A model generated the notes under the pieces. The model was not told the origin of the DNA, did not search any database, and saw nothing but the letters and a program-made list of their open reading frames with translations. From Candolleomyces eurysporus (Eukaryota > Basidiomycota > Agaricomycetes > Agaricales > Psathyrellaceae): 64,000 nt of DNA. The stretch spans positions 62,001 to 126,000 of the forward strand of contig JANBPK010000846.1 of NCBI GenBank assembly GCA_027579435.1, in the 5' to 3' direction. The translations under genes were made by a program, and so were the position numbers. Of the stretch, positions 1-9,845 are shown piece by piece (position 1 is the stretch's first letter; every line of letters begins with the position of its first letter).

Positions 1-44
1 TAGATTTCTTCTTTTCATTACTAGGGCAATGAGTCTTGGCTCTG

Positions 45-2295
45 TCAATGCAATACTGAAGCACGAATTAACTTTGCCTTCGCCTCTGACCGTGGCTTGA
101 AAACACATCTAAAAGGTTTAGGCATGCTTTCAGCAAGGAAGAAGGTCAGGCGTGTACAACACGAACGAAAGAGGGCCAGATTGAACTCACTTGATAAGAG
201 CAGAATCGTACTCATGAGTCAACTCGACTGTCCTTTCGATTTCCTCTCCCGAAGGAAGAGTCACCTTCTCTTTGGCTTTCTCGATATCGAATGTGGCGAT
301 GAGGGATGCTACCATCAGCCACAAAGACTCGAAGGCCATGAACTTTCCTGGACAAATTCTGCGGCCGAATCCAAAGCAAGCAAGTTCTGGGTCGCGAGCC
401 TTTGAGTAGTCAATTTTCCCTGTTTCAGGATTAATGAATCGGTCGGGGTTGAATTCGAAAGGGTCAGCATAGACGTTTTCGTCGTGAAGGATTGCCCTAA
501 AATGCAGACCCATAACGTTTGAGTGATCCAGGAACCTCACAGTCCGAGTAAATACCGACAGGCCCTCACTCACCATACGTTTGCGATGACAATTGCGCCT
601 GCAGGGAGACGGTAGCCTTTGTACTCGTCATCCGTGGAAAGAGCGTGCGGGCCCCCTGAACAGAAAACAGATACGTCAATGAGGTCGTATCCAAACACGA
701 TAGTGACCCACCGAACGGAGTGACTTCCCTCCAGCGAAGCGCCTCTTTCACGATGGCCGTTATGTAGGGAAGGGATGGCTCGTCATTGAAATCGGGGAGA
801 TGTCCAGGTTTCACAATGCCGTCAATCTGCACTTGTGCCTTCTTCAGGACCTCGGGGTGTTCCAGAAGACCTAAAATGCAGGTCGCCATCGTTGAGATAG
901 TCTGTGGACTGCCCTGTTAGACAAAGAAAAATTCTTGAAGGCCTGGAAAGTGTTCTCACCGTGTCAGACCCGCCTGGAAACCGGAATATCGAGGGCGGTC
1001 AATGGGGTCCGCATCGTATCCAAGAAGCTAACTTTTTACCTGCATACAAAACAGCTAGGGTATTCCGGAGTACTTCTTCCGTCAACGAGTCGTCCTGTTC
1101 ACCAGCTTCGATTTTCTGTAGGTTTGTCTGCAAAATAGAAACAGTGGGATTCCCATGTTCCTACGAAAAGGCACTGTAAGTGTTGCTGGCTCCCGAAGCC
1201 AGAAGTGAGAAGTAGATGATACCCACAATCCGCCTTTTTGCATCTGCATAAGGAACTTCCACCATCGCTCTGGTCATTTTATACCACTCGCGAGCTTTCC
1301 GCTTAAAGGAAGCGCCAGGAAACCAGGCCGGAATATATTTAAGACTGGGGATGATGTTGACAAGAAACCTTCCAGGAACAGCAGCAATGATCACTCCCTG
1401 ATTTGCGTCTTCAGCAAGCTTAACATAAGGATCATTCTCCTGTTGTATTTGGATTCCATACGCGACAGACATAATTGACTCTGCTGCGAGCCTGTAGTAG
1501 TTGCCAGTCGTGAGAAGGAGGTGGTGTCAGCTCAAGACCGAACTCACTGTCTGAAATGAGGGATTAAATTCCCATCGTCTCGATCATCCAAGAGACGCTT
1601 TAAGAGATTCCGCGTTGCCTGGGCTAGGTGAGGTCTGTATTGTTTGAAAGCCGTTGCTTGCAGAGATTGTTGGGCCAGTCGTCGATGCTTGCGCCTACCA
1701 AAGTAGTATCAAGTCATAGAAGTCTTCGGAGACGGCATATTTACGCACCAAACCCCGCCTGATTGATATCCGAACGAAATGTCAATTTGGTGAATTTGAC
1801 GGAATGAGGAATTCATTCACCGTAGTCCATAAGGGAAAGATCGAAGTCCCGGCCCATGAGTTCTGTTAGCATGGCCAAGCGTGGTCTAAAATGTCAAAGA
1901 TTGTTGGTGTTAAGGACTGACATCGTCCAGCACGAAATCATCTCCACCTGCCGGAATATATCGAGGACCTCGATTCTAGAAGATCCACAGCAACCTCGTA
2001 TTTGTCCAGCACGATGATATGAATCCCTGCTGCTTGTAAATGGATAATATCGGTGTCTGTGAAAGAGTCATTCAGTAGTTGATTGACACACGAGGAGTCG
2101 ATGCAGCTTACTGAGCTCAGTCGACCATTCATGATACTTCACCCATTGGATTTCAGAAGGTATTTGGAACAGGTTTTTAACCAATGGCAGCCCTTTCGGA
2201 CCAGGAGGAAGTGGCAGAGAAGGCTTCCGACGCCTGTTGATCGTGTAGAAAAGCGTTCCGATAGCGAGAACCACAAAGAAATCGGTATATGCCAT
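45..2295 (-). CDS. Cytochrome P450 monooxygenase, copy P450-1
   Basis: Membrane-anchored haem monooxygenase, presumably ER-bound and needing cytochrome P450 reductase. The product starts with a hydrophobic anchor, then the proline hinge LPPGPKGLPLV. Spliced in twelve exons it shows the I-helix AGGSDT region, KEALR (ExxR), PDRF and the haem loop FGFGRRICPGKF. I could join all exons in frame with GT-AG introns from the ATG at 2295 to a TGA at 45-47, including a 10 nt microexon at 1749-1758, so the gene looks intact. The last exon encodes a short tail (MPKPFRCVFKPRSE...). It is the most 5'-proximal of three tandem minus-strand copies; P450-2 lies upstream, 745 bp away. Related Agaricomycete proteins are often annotated as O-methylsterigmatocystin oxidoreductase-like (CYP64-like); that is family knowledge, and the substrate is unknown. 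Exon ends are inferred by comparison with the other copies. Confidence 0.88.
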
Positions 2296-2352
2296 TGAGC
2301 AGACTGTAATTCTTGGCGAGAACCGGGGGGTTTATCTCTTCACAGTCGAACA

Positions 2353-2372
2353 CCGTCAAGCCCTTTTAAATC
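2353..2372 (-). promoter_or_regulatory. TATA-like core promoter motif of P450-1
   Basis: On the minus strand, about 65-75 bp before the ATG, a TTTAAAA stretch is followed by GGGCTTGAC. The same arrangement (A/T-rich TTTAAA, then AGGCNTGA) is found at a similar distance before the other three P450 copies. It is a plausible TATA-type promoter kept by duplication. Confidence 0.45.
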
Positions 2373-3039
2373 CGGGGCACGCCTTATTTGTCAAAAAAGC
2401 GGGTCAAACCTGCATTCCGGTTATACCACAATCCGGAAGTTTGGCCAATCTCTTTTGACTTTACGCGCCGAGATTCAAGATACGTGATACTTACGACAGA
2501 CCCTGCGATGATTGACCATTATCGTGGCTTGGAACGTGGGCGATTCGGGAAGGTGCCGAGGCAGCTCCTGAGTTTTCGGTGGAGAAAACCCAACTTCCGT
2601 ACCATCACCTGGTATCCCTAACCGGATATGGGATGGCTGCGGTACAACAAGCGACTCGAGCAATCAGAAATGTCCGAATGGAATGGAGAAACCCCCNGCG
2701 TTTCTTTGCCAAATGCTCTCGAGCAATGGAAACCAACAATTGAAATGTGACGCCACTGTGTTTCCGAGCAGACTATTTGTGTATCATAGAGAGAAACTTA
2801 AGGTGCATATCATGGAAAGCCATAGCAATTCCTTTATGTTGAATTATATTGTTCACGGCTTGTGGCCACCACCTGTATCTCATCAATGAACTTCCCGACA
2901 TGATCAGTACTAGCTGCTCCGTCTCGACTCTGAACAGAATCTGATAGTTATCAGCTGGATGGTGAGGTGAAGTTGAATCCGTGAAAGCCAATATTGAAGG
3001 TTCGGGATCCTGAGGATAGGTGTATTTTGCTTTCATTCA
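2373..3039. other. Spacer between P450-1 and P450-2, diverged duplicate
   Basis: No gene seen. The part at about 2380-2650 is recognisably homologous to 11960-12185, the region upstream of P450-3: shared blocks include GCGGGTCAAACCTGCATT, GGAAGTTTGGCCAAT and CCTAACCGGATATGGGATGG. It is therefore duplicated P450 upstream DNA. A single N lies at about 2697 beside a C-run. Confidence 0.6.
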
Positions 3040-5559
3040 CTAGTGTAATAACCCTTCGCCTTGTAACACTGAAGCACAAATCAACTCCACCTTCTCCTCT
3101 GATCGCGGTCTAAAAACACATCGAAAAGGTTTAGCCATCCTGAAAGAATGAAGGTCAGATTTCTTCTCTCACTTGAATCACAAAGGGGAGAAAAAAGTGA
3201 ACCCACACAACGAGACCGGATTTATATTCATGAGTCAGCTCTACTGTCCTTTCCACTTCCTCTCCCGAAGGAAGAGTGACCCTCTCCTTGGGTTTCTCGA
3301 TATCGAATGTGGCGATGAGAGACGCTATTCCCAGCCACAAAGATTCAAAGGCCATGAACCTTCCTGGACAAATTCTGCGGCCAAATCCAAAGCATGCGTG
3401 TCCTGGGTCGCGGGCGCGTGAGTAGTCGATCTTTCCAGTTTCAGGATCTATGAATCTATCGGGATTGAACTCAAAAGGGTTTGCGTAGATGTTTTCGTCA
3501 TGGAGCATGGCCCTAAAATGTATATCCAAAGGGTTGAGCGTTTCCAGATGCTAGAAAGCCAGTGAAACCGCCAACTCACCATCCGTTTGCAATAACGATT
3601 GCACCTGCGGGGAGACGGTAGCCTTTATACTCGTCATCTGCGGAGAGGGCGTGCGGGACACCTGAGTGACGTGTCTATACATTAACGAGAGAATAGCAAA
3701 GCAGGAAAAGAGGATGACAATGTACCAAGCGGAATGACGTCCCTCCAGCGAAGCACCTCCTTCGCTATGGCCGTCACATAGGGAAGGGAAGGCTCGTCGT
3801 CGAGATCAGGTAAATGCCCCGGCTTCACGACAGCATCGATTTGCTCCTGCGCTTTCTTGAGAATTTCGGGGTGCTCCAGAAGGCCAAGTATGCAGGTCAC
3901 CATCGCCGAGACAGTCTGTGGATCGCCCGGTTAACCGAAACACGACAAAAGCTTTTCGGCCATTTNACTCACTGTATCGGATCCCGCTAGAGACCGACAC
4001 TACGGTTAAAACATGGGTATGGTCAAAAAGAAGGTCCGATTTTTACCTGAATATAAGGCGCCCACAGTATTCCGAAGGACATCTTCCGTAAATGCGTCGT
4101 CCTTCACGCCTTCTTCAATTTTCTGAAGGTTTGTCAGTAGAATTGAAGCCGCAGGATTCCCAGATTCCTGAAAAGTGGTGGACGTAAGTTGCTGGCTCTC
4201 CAAAGCAGAAGAGAAAGACACATGGTACATACAATACGCTTTTTTGCGTCTGCGTAAGGAACTTCGACCATCATCCGGGTGAGTTTATACCATTCGCGCG
4301 CCTTGCGCTTGAATGATGCACCAGGAAACCAGGCCGGAACATACTTCAGAATGGGAATCGCCTCGACAAGAAACTTTCCAGGAACCGCGGCCATGATTGC
4401 TCCCTCGTTGGCCGCTTCGGCGAGCTGAACATATGGATCGTTCTGCTGTTGTATTTGGATGCCATATGCGACAGAAAGAATTGTCTCTGCTGTAAGCCTG
4501 TACACGATTGTAAGTGGCGAGAAGGAGATGGCGTCAGATCAAAACCAAACTCACTGCCTGAAATGAGAGATCAAGTTCCCATCATCTCGATCATCCAAGA
4601 GACGCTTTAAAAGTTTCCGTGTTGCCTGGGCTAGGTGAGGCCTGTACTGCTTGATAGCCGTTGCCTGCAGAGATTGGTGGGCCAGTCGTCGATGTTTGCG
4701 CCTACCAAAGTATCAAGCCATAGGTTTCGTCGAGACGGCATATCTACGCACCAAAAATCACCTGATCCGAAATCAAGTGTCAATATACTGTACTAAAACA
4801 ATCAATTCGTCACTTGGTGTGACGCGTGACAGGCCTGACGAAGTCGATTTTTCGTCAAAGGGGGTCCTGGCCGTGACTTTCTGAGATTTTCGTCACTTAT
4901 TGGCGCCGTAGGCGCCGGAAAATTGACCATTTTTGGCAGGTACGGGGGCGATTTCGTCAATCTGGGCCATGACCCGTGACGACCGTGACATTTGGTCAAA
5001 ATGGGGGGCGCCGTGACGCGTGACAGACGAATTGATTGTTTTAGTACAGTACGAGCATAAGGCCGGAGAAACTCACTCACCGTAATCTACAAAACCAAAA
5101 TTGAAGCCCCAGCCCATGAGTTCTGTCATCATTACCAGGCGTGGCCTACAAGGTCGATAATCGTTGGTGTTACGGGTAACCGTAGGACATGAACTCGTTA
5201 TCACCTGCCAGAATATATTGAGGACCTGGACTCAAGAAGGTCCATGGCGACCTCATAGTTATCCAATACAATGATATGAGTCCCCGCTATCTGCAAATGA
5301 AGAATATCGGTCTCTGTTGAAGATGGATTGAGTAGATGTCACACGACGAGTCGACACAGCGAGTGTACTTACTCAGCTCGGTAGACCATTCATGGTACTT
5401 GATCCATTCCAATTCTGAAGGTACTTGGAATAGGTTTCCAACCAACGGCAATCCTTTCGGGCCAGGAGGAAGCGGCAAGGAAGGCTTCCGACGCCTGTTA
5501 AACGTGTAGAGAAGCGCCCCAATAGCGAGAATCGCCAAATAATCGATATATGTTCCCAT
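3040..5559 (-). CDS. Cytochrome P450 monooxygenase, copy P450-2 (MITE in intron)
   Basis: Second tandem P450. Start at 5559 (MGTYIDYLAILAIGALLY anchor), then the hinge LPPGPKGLPLVGN. The exons carry AGSDT (I-helix), KEVLR (ExxR), PDRF and FGFGRRICPGRF (haem cysteine). All exons join in frame to a TAG at 3040-3042, ending ...SVLQGEGLLH, slightly longer than P450-1. The penultimate intron has shifted its donor relative to the sister genes, so the residues before the last exon differ (GLV then MAKPF). A 10 nt microexon lies at 4752-4761. The intron just upstream of it (in transcript order) is enlarged by a 262 bp MITE at 4788-5049, but its splice sites are untouched. One N falls in an intron near 3965. 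The gene appears functional; substrate unknown. Confidence 0.87.
4788..5049. mobile_element. MITE (Tc1/mariner-like, TA target duplication) in P450-2 intron
   Basis: A 262 bp element with perfect 24 bp terminal inverted repeats (4788-4811 and 5026-5049, beginning CTGTACTAAAACAATC) flanked on both sides by TA (4786-4787 and 5050-5051). The equivalent introns of the other three P450 copies lack it. Inside each end lies GTGACGCGTGACAG in the same orientation (4819-4832 and 5013-5026), and the centre holds a GGCGCC(GTA)GGCGCC palindrome. There is no coding capacity. TA duplication plus short inverted repeats suggests a non-autonomous Tc1/mariner/pogo-type element; the family is an inference. Confidence 0.88.
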
Positions 5560-5623
5560 GGCGCAGACCGTAAAGCCTCAGTGGTGAGGAGAAGGGGGTG
5601 GCTAACTCTTCACCTTTAAACAG

Positions 5624-5641
5624 AGTCAGGCCTTATTTAAA
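5624..5641 (-). promoter_or_regulatory. TATA-like core promoter motif of P450-2
   Basis: On the minus strand TTTAAATAAGGCCTGA lies about 65-80 bp before the ATG, matching the motif before P450-4 and, more loosely, P450-1 and P450-3. Confidence 0.5.
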
Positions 5642-6339
5642 GACCTGCGGGAACCCCATGTTTGTTCAAAGTGGGCTCGAGCCGGGTGAAGTTCCATAAC
5701 AATCAGCAGATGTAGCCAAAAACGTGAGCTTGAGCTTGAATTAACGCACGAGGATTCAGGATCTGCCATGTAGTCATGGTCAGGAACCCATTCAGGAGAA
5801 GTGCGGAGGCGATTTCTGACAATTCCTTCCAAACTTGAACTTGCCACCATCACTTGGCAGAGCTCACCGGGACGACCACGAGAAGCGACCCGAGCAATCA
5901 GAAATGACCCCAATGAGACAAAGAAATGCCCTTGATTCTTGATTTGACACTGAACGCCCTCGACGTGTGTGAGCAGTGAAAGGCTGTAAAAACCTCAGGC
6001 AAATGGGGCCGTTCCGTCCACGTTATCGAGTCATAGAATCTGTTATTGCTGGTTCTCAGTGGCTAGCGACGGCCCGTGATTGGGGTTGGCGACGAGCTGG
6101 CGCAGCTTTGTGGCGAAGAAAGTTGGATAAAGGAGAGCCGCATCCGAGGCAGATGTGAGAATAGATTTGAAGTGCGATTCATTTGGTTTGACAAGAAAAA
6201 GATGTCCATGTATTCGGCAGACGTCATGTTCAGAGGCGTATTGAGGAGCATCGTAGATGTCATAGCAATCCCGTCACTTCCTCGCCAGATGTGACCTGGA
6301 ATGTCTGGTAACGGCTTAGGCGTATGTCATATAGTCTCA
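5642..6339. other. Spacer upstream of P450-2, no gene seen
   Basis: Short open segments at about 5976-6294 (plus strand) and its complement show no family resemblance and have no matching piece upstream of the other P450s that I could see. I treat it as non-coding. Confidence 0.4.
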
Positions 6340-7090
6340 CCTCGCGCCAAAACCTGCACACCGCCTAAAGAATGCCGCACTTAAAACATGCGCAATATTA
6401 GGTACTGTCGTTTGATCTGGCAAGTCCAGGGCATACATCTCTGGGAACGGGGACCACTGGGCCAGCACAGCGGACCTGTTTGAGCGATGACTCCCAATGG
6501 ACGCCAAGGCGAATTTGAGAGAGCAATCATGCTGAAAACGAGGCGATCCAATCAAAGTACCGCCGACCGATCGCAACGGTGACCCTCAATGCACACCGAG
6601 TCTTGAGGGGGGATGCATCACTCGGACGACGGACCGACATATTGTCAGCTGGAGGCGCCCAGCTGGCCAGTGGAGTTGCGGCTCGTAACCTGTCTGACGC
6701 TTGAGGCTCAGACTTGAGAAGGCAGCATCATGGCTGTCGTGACTGTGAGTCGAGGCGGAAACACTGCGCCGTGGATGGCTATATGTGGCCGGGAGCCGGC
6801 GTTTGTAGAACGGGAGGTCATCGAACAAGCTGAGGTTTTCGGGGGCTAGGGCTACGATAGAGATGAATATTGGCGCCGGAGCTTCGACTCGATCCGTTGG
6901 CCCATTGAAACCCAGTTTGTATCTGCGCAGGATATCATACCCCTCGTTGGTGACCACGATGGGTTTACGGCTACGGGAAGAGTAGGTTCAACCTTGCAAA
7001 AGTTCCATCTTGGGTCCAAAAGCATTCCTATGAAGTTTGAATTTACGCACCAAGATTCCGAGCGCTCGAGCGGGCTCCCTTCTTGACACA
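6340..7090 (+). repeat. Diverged duplicated block upstream of P450-2
   Basis: This block is homologous to 12220-12720 (same orientation) and 18540-19450 (inverted). Shared landmarks, in order: GGGAACNGGGACCAC; an ACAGCGGACC segment; CTCAATGGACNCCGAGT; GACCTGTCTGACG; CATGGCTGTCGTGACTG; and TGTAGAACGGGAG. At about 6952-7080 it contains a stretch (GTGACCACGATGGGTTTACGG...) whose reverse complement is at about 18600-18680. Each copy lies 5' of a P450 gene. No intact protein is apparent. Confidence 0.7.
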
Positions 7091-7319
7091 TACAATATTT
7101 TGCTTTCTGGGTCGTTGGTTTTCTCGATGAATGTATGGACTTTTTACGGCTCTTCTCGTGTTCGCGCCAGATATTCCGTGCCGTGTTCGGAATTCACTAG
7201 TTTGACTTCATTTTGTTGAGATACTGCGCAGACAGGCGCTGCTGTAAAGCAGATGAGATGCAGTCGTTCCGGTGACCTCAGATTGTAGGCAGCCTGTCAG
7301 GTGTAGTCAAAGATGCCAA

Positions 7320-7778
7320 GCTGGGTGGGGTCGGAATCGCGGAGATCAGCGGCAGACGGCATGCACCGAATGAAGTTCGCAGTGTATATCAATAATTCTG
7401 ACGGCTCTCAATGGGTCCTCATAACCTTGTGTAGCGGCGGTTCGAGTTCTCTCTTGTTGTCTCTCTCGTCTTTACGTCGACTAGCATCGCTACCGCTCGA
7501 ATCTCGAGTGCGACTTTGACGCACAGCTTACAGGGGATGCCAACTCGAATGCAACCGAGTGCAGTCGGTGCACGAAGAGGTCAGCGCCGAACGCTAGCTT
7601 TACGAAAGATCGCTTCATTTCCATCGAGCGCAGAAAAATAGGCACACAAATGAGTAACACGGACGCGGTTCAAACTTCATTTAGACACGCGTATATTCTG
7701 CCATCTACGCGCCTGGTGCGCTGCACCTTCGTGTAATTAATGCACTCAAGACCACTTTCCATTCAAGAGAAACGCGTT
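7320..7778 (+). repeat. Duplicate of the region 3' of the GH92 gene
   Basis: Matches about 13240-13705 with many shared stretches, such as GCAGTCGG, AAGAGGTCAG, ACGCGGTTCAAACTTCATTT and GACACGCGT. In the intact copy this DNA immediately follows the GH92 stop codon. Here it leads into a short GH92 remnant. Confidence 0.75.
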
Positions 7779-7845
7779 GTGATCGAAGTTCTGGGAGACA
7801 ACCTCTCTCCTCACCCTGTCTAGAGACTAAGCGGGCCTGTTCACA
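7779..7845 (-). pseudogene. Short GH92 mannosidase remnant
   Basis: About 67 bp match GH92 positions 14232-14300 (GTGATTGAAGTTCTGG..., ending AGCGGGCCTGTTTGCA). The next 3' homologous block joins about 20 bp away, so roughly 530 bp of GH92 3' coding sequence, equivalent to 13702-14231, is missing. It cannot encode anything and marks a duplication edge. Confidence 0.7.
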
Positions 7846-7849
7846 CCTC

Positions 7850-8166
7850 ATTGGTTCGTACTTCAGTGCTGCAGTCTCAGATCTCGGGACTCCATATCTC
7901 GGTGACTGAAAGCGAGATGTGTATGTACAAGAAGACGGTACTAGTTCGCTAAACTTGAAGCGCATGTCCCGTGGGCTCCAAAAGCTCACTGGTCGGTCAC
8001 CTTTTCTTGGCACGTGAAGTCACCACCAAGAAGTGTAGGGTGTGCGCCACGGTGCATCTCTCGACTCCTCAAGTTTGAGATTGAACAGTCAAAACACCGA
8101 GGCGGGCCAGAACCAAGCGAAAATCAATTGAATGTTCGGAATATATCAATTTCTTCCTTTCATTTA
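7850..8166 (-). repeat. P450 3'-flank duplicate
   Basis: The reverse complement of this segment aligns with 22545-22790 downstream of P450-4. Shared blocks: CAATTGATTTTC, CAATCTCAAAC, GAGAGATGCA, GTGACCGACC, TACCGTCTTCTTGTA, CGCTTTCAGTCAC and AGTCCCGRGATCTGAG. The duplication therefore included at least 300 bp after the P450 stop codon. Confidence 0.7.
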
Positions 8167-8404
8167 CTAGTGCAATGAATCTTGGCTCTGCAGTACCGAA
8201 GCACGAATCAACTCCGCCTTTTCCTCTGATCGTGGCTTGAAGACGCATCTAAAATGTTTCGGCATGCTGTCAGAAAGGGAGAAGGTCAGACTTGTACAGC
8301 TTGAATGACACAAGGCCAAATTGAACTCACTTGACGAGAGCGGATTCATATTCGTGAGTCAACTCGACTGTCCTTTCCACTTCCTCCCCCGAGGGAAGAG
8401 TCAC

Positions 8405-9845
8405 CACTAGGCGCCCCGCGTCGGGTTAATACCACTCGACGCGGTCACCCGCCCAGCCGGTTTTCCAAAGCTCGGCTGACTAGGACTAATAACCCGTCTG
8501 ACTGGGCGCAGTCGGGTTATTGGCGACGGGTGAATTGCTGGAAATTTTCACCCGATTTTTGTTACAAACAATCCGCCACTGGGCGGGTTGTTTTGCTTCG
8601 TTTTGAGGATTAAATTGACATGTAGATGCGGATGAATTTAACTTGTGATTCCGGTGCTTTTAGCTCGTTTTACAGGGTTAATATTCCAGCAGAGGAGGAA
8701 GTAGGACCGCAAATACAACCGGCTGACAGGTGAATTCAACCTGCTTCACGGGTGGAAATAACTCTCTCTACAGGTGGAATTGAATCGGTTTACGGTTGTA
8801 TTAAATCATGTTGTACGGGCGATATCGTGTTGGTATATAACTGTATCTATAGCTCGACTGTTTGAAAGGGGAAGGAGGAGATCGGTAAAATGAAAGAGGT
8901 GTCGCGAGGGCAAAAAATAATGTATATACGGATGAACGGGGTCAAAAGAGTAGGTGGTAGTTCAAAAGGGAATCTACGAGTGGCAGAGTGACTTAGCTAT
9001 TGTGAAAGCCATGAAGAAGGATGTTGTACTTACGAGCGTGCATGGTGGGTGTATCCGAGAATGGAGGAAATACAAAAGCCCCCTACGTGCTGGATTCCAA
9101 CCCCTGTTTCAAATAATCATATGATGTTGGGCACGCTTGATTGGCTGTCATCGGCTGGGAATGCTCAGGCTGCGGGAGAGAGAAGCAGGGAGAGTGAAGA
9201 TTAAGCTATATGTGTGAGGATCAGCACAATGGTGGGTGGACTGAGTTGACGCGACGGATGGGAGTTGAGAGGGAAGAGTCAAGAGTCGGATCCGGAGGTG
9301 CGTTGGAAGAGACAAAGACTCGCATCGAGGCTGACACGCACCTTCCCGCTGATCATTGTCCACTCGCTTCAGAGCGGTCCTTGAACGGTCCACCTTGCGT
9401 CAGCCTCCTGAAGGATGGAGATCAGCGAGCGCCGTGCCTTCCTCTGTTCGAATATCCAAGCATCAACCTTGAAAACAACATATTTTGTGATAAACGCGTT
9501 GAAACATTCACTGGGTAGCTAAAAAAANTTTACTTGCCATCCCCCAAGTCCCTGTTATCTTTGAGTGCTGGAAGCCCACCTAAACGAGGTTGTTTCACCA
9601 GTCCATAATCTCGAGTTACAAGCCAAAATGACCAGTGCGGACAGGGTAGAGAAACCCGTGCCATGACTGATTGTTTCCCCCCCATGTTATCACCCGTCAG
9701 CCAAGGGAAACGAACTTGCTATCGTGCGGGGGATTTCAATCCGATCGTATCCCAGTTTCCTCTTTTTGGGATCACCCGATGTAACCTGTCTGACGGGTTG
9801 AATCCGTCGCACGGGTTGCTTGAACCCGACGCGGGGCGCATAGTG
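8405..9845. mobile_element. Non-autonomous CACTA (CMC/EnSpm-like) DNA transposon
   Basis: The element begins CACTAGGCGCCCCGCG and ends with its complement ...TAGTG. The 23 bp terminal inverted repeats (8405-8427, 9823-9845) differ at one base. Flanking CAC at 8402-8404 and 9846-9848 is a 3 bp target duplication; the sister P450 genes have the unoccupied site with a single CAC. Both ends are rich in CGGGTT/CGGGTG and complements, and a 22 bp tandem repeat lies at 8726-8814. Only short open segments exist (for example 9148-9393 minus, 9210-9518 plus), with no transposase similarity, so mobility would need a helper element elsewhere. An N sits at about 9527 in an A-run. Confidence 0.92.
8726..8814 (+). 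repeat. 22-bp subterminal tandem repeat in the CACTA element
   Basis: Four successive degenerate units start at 8726, 8748, 8770 and 8792 (lengths 22, 22, 22, 23), each opening ACRGGTGGAATT-like and ending pyrimidine-rich. A fifth partial ACGGGC begins at 8815, and a looser relative is at about 8672. Repeated subterminal motifs are typical transposase-binding regions of CACTA elements. Confidence 0.65.

Noticed and set aside
3173..3421. Plus-strand open readings across P450 exons (here and at 97-405, 9663-9989, 22106-22360)
   Set aside because: Antisense shadows of the conserved haem-binding exon; their mutual similarity only reflects P450 duplication.
9148..9518. Open readings on both strands in the CACTA element
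   Set aside because: Short, overlapping and with no transposase-like residues; the element is treated as non-autonomous.
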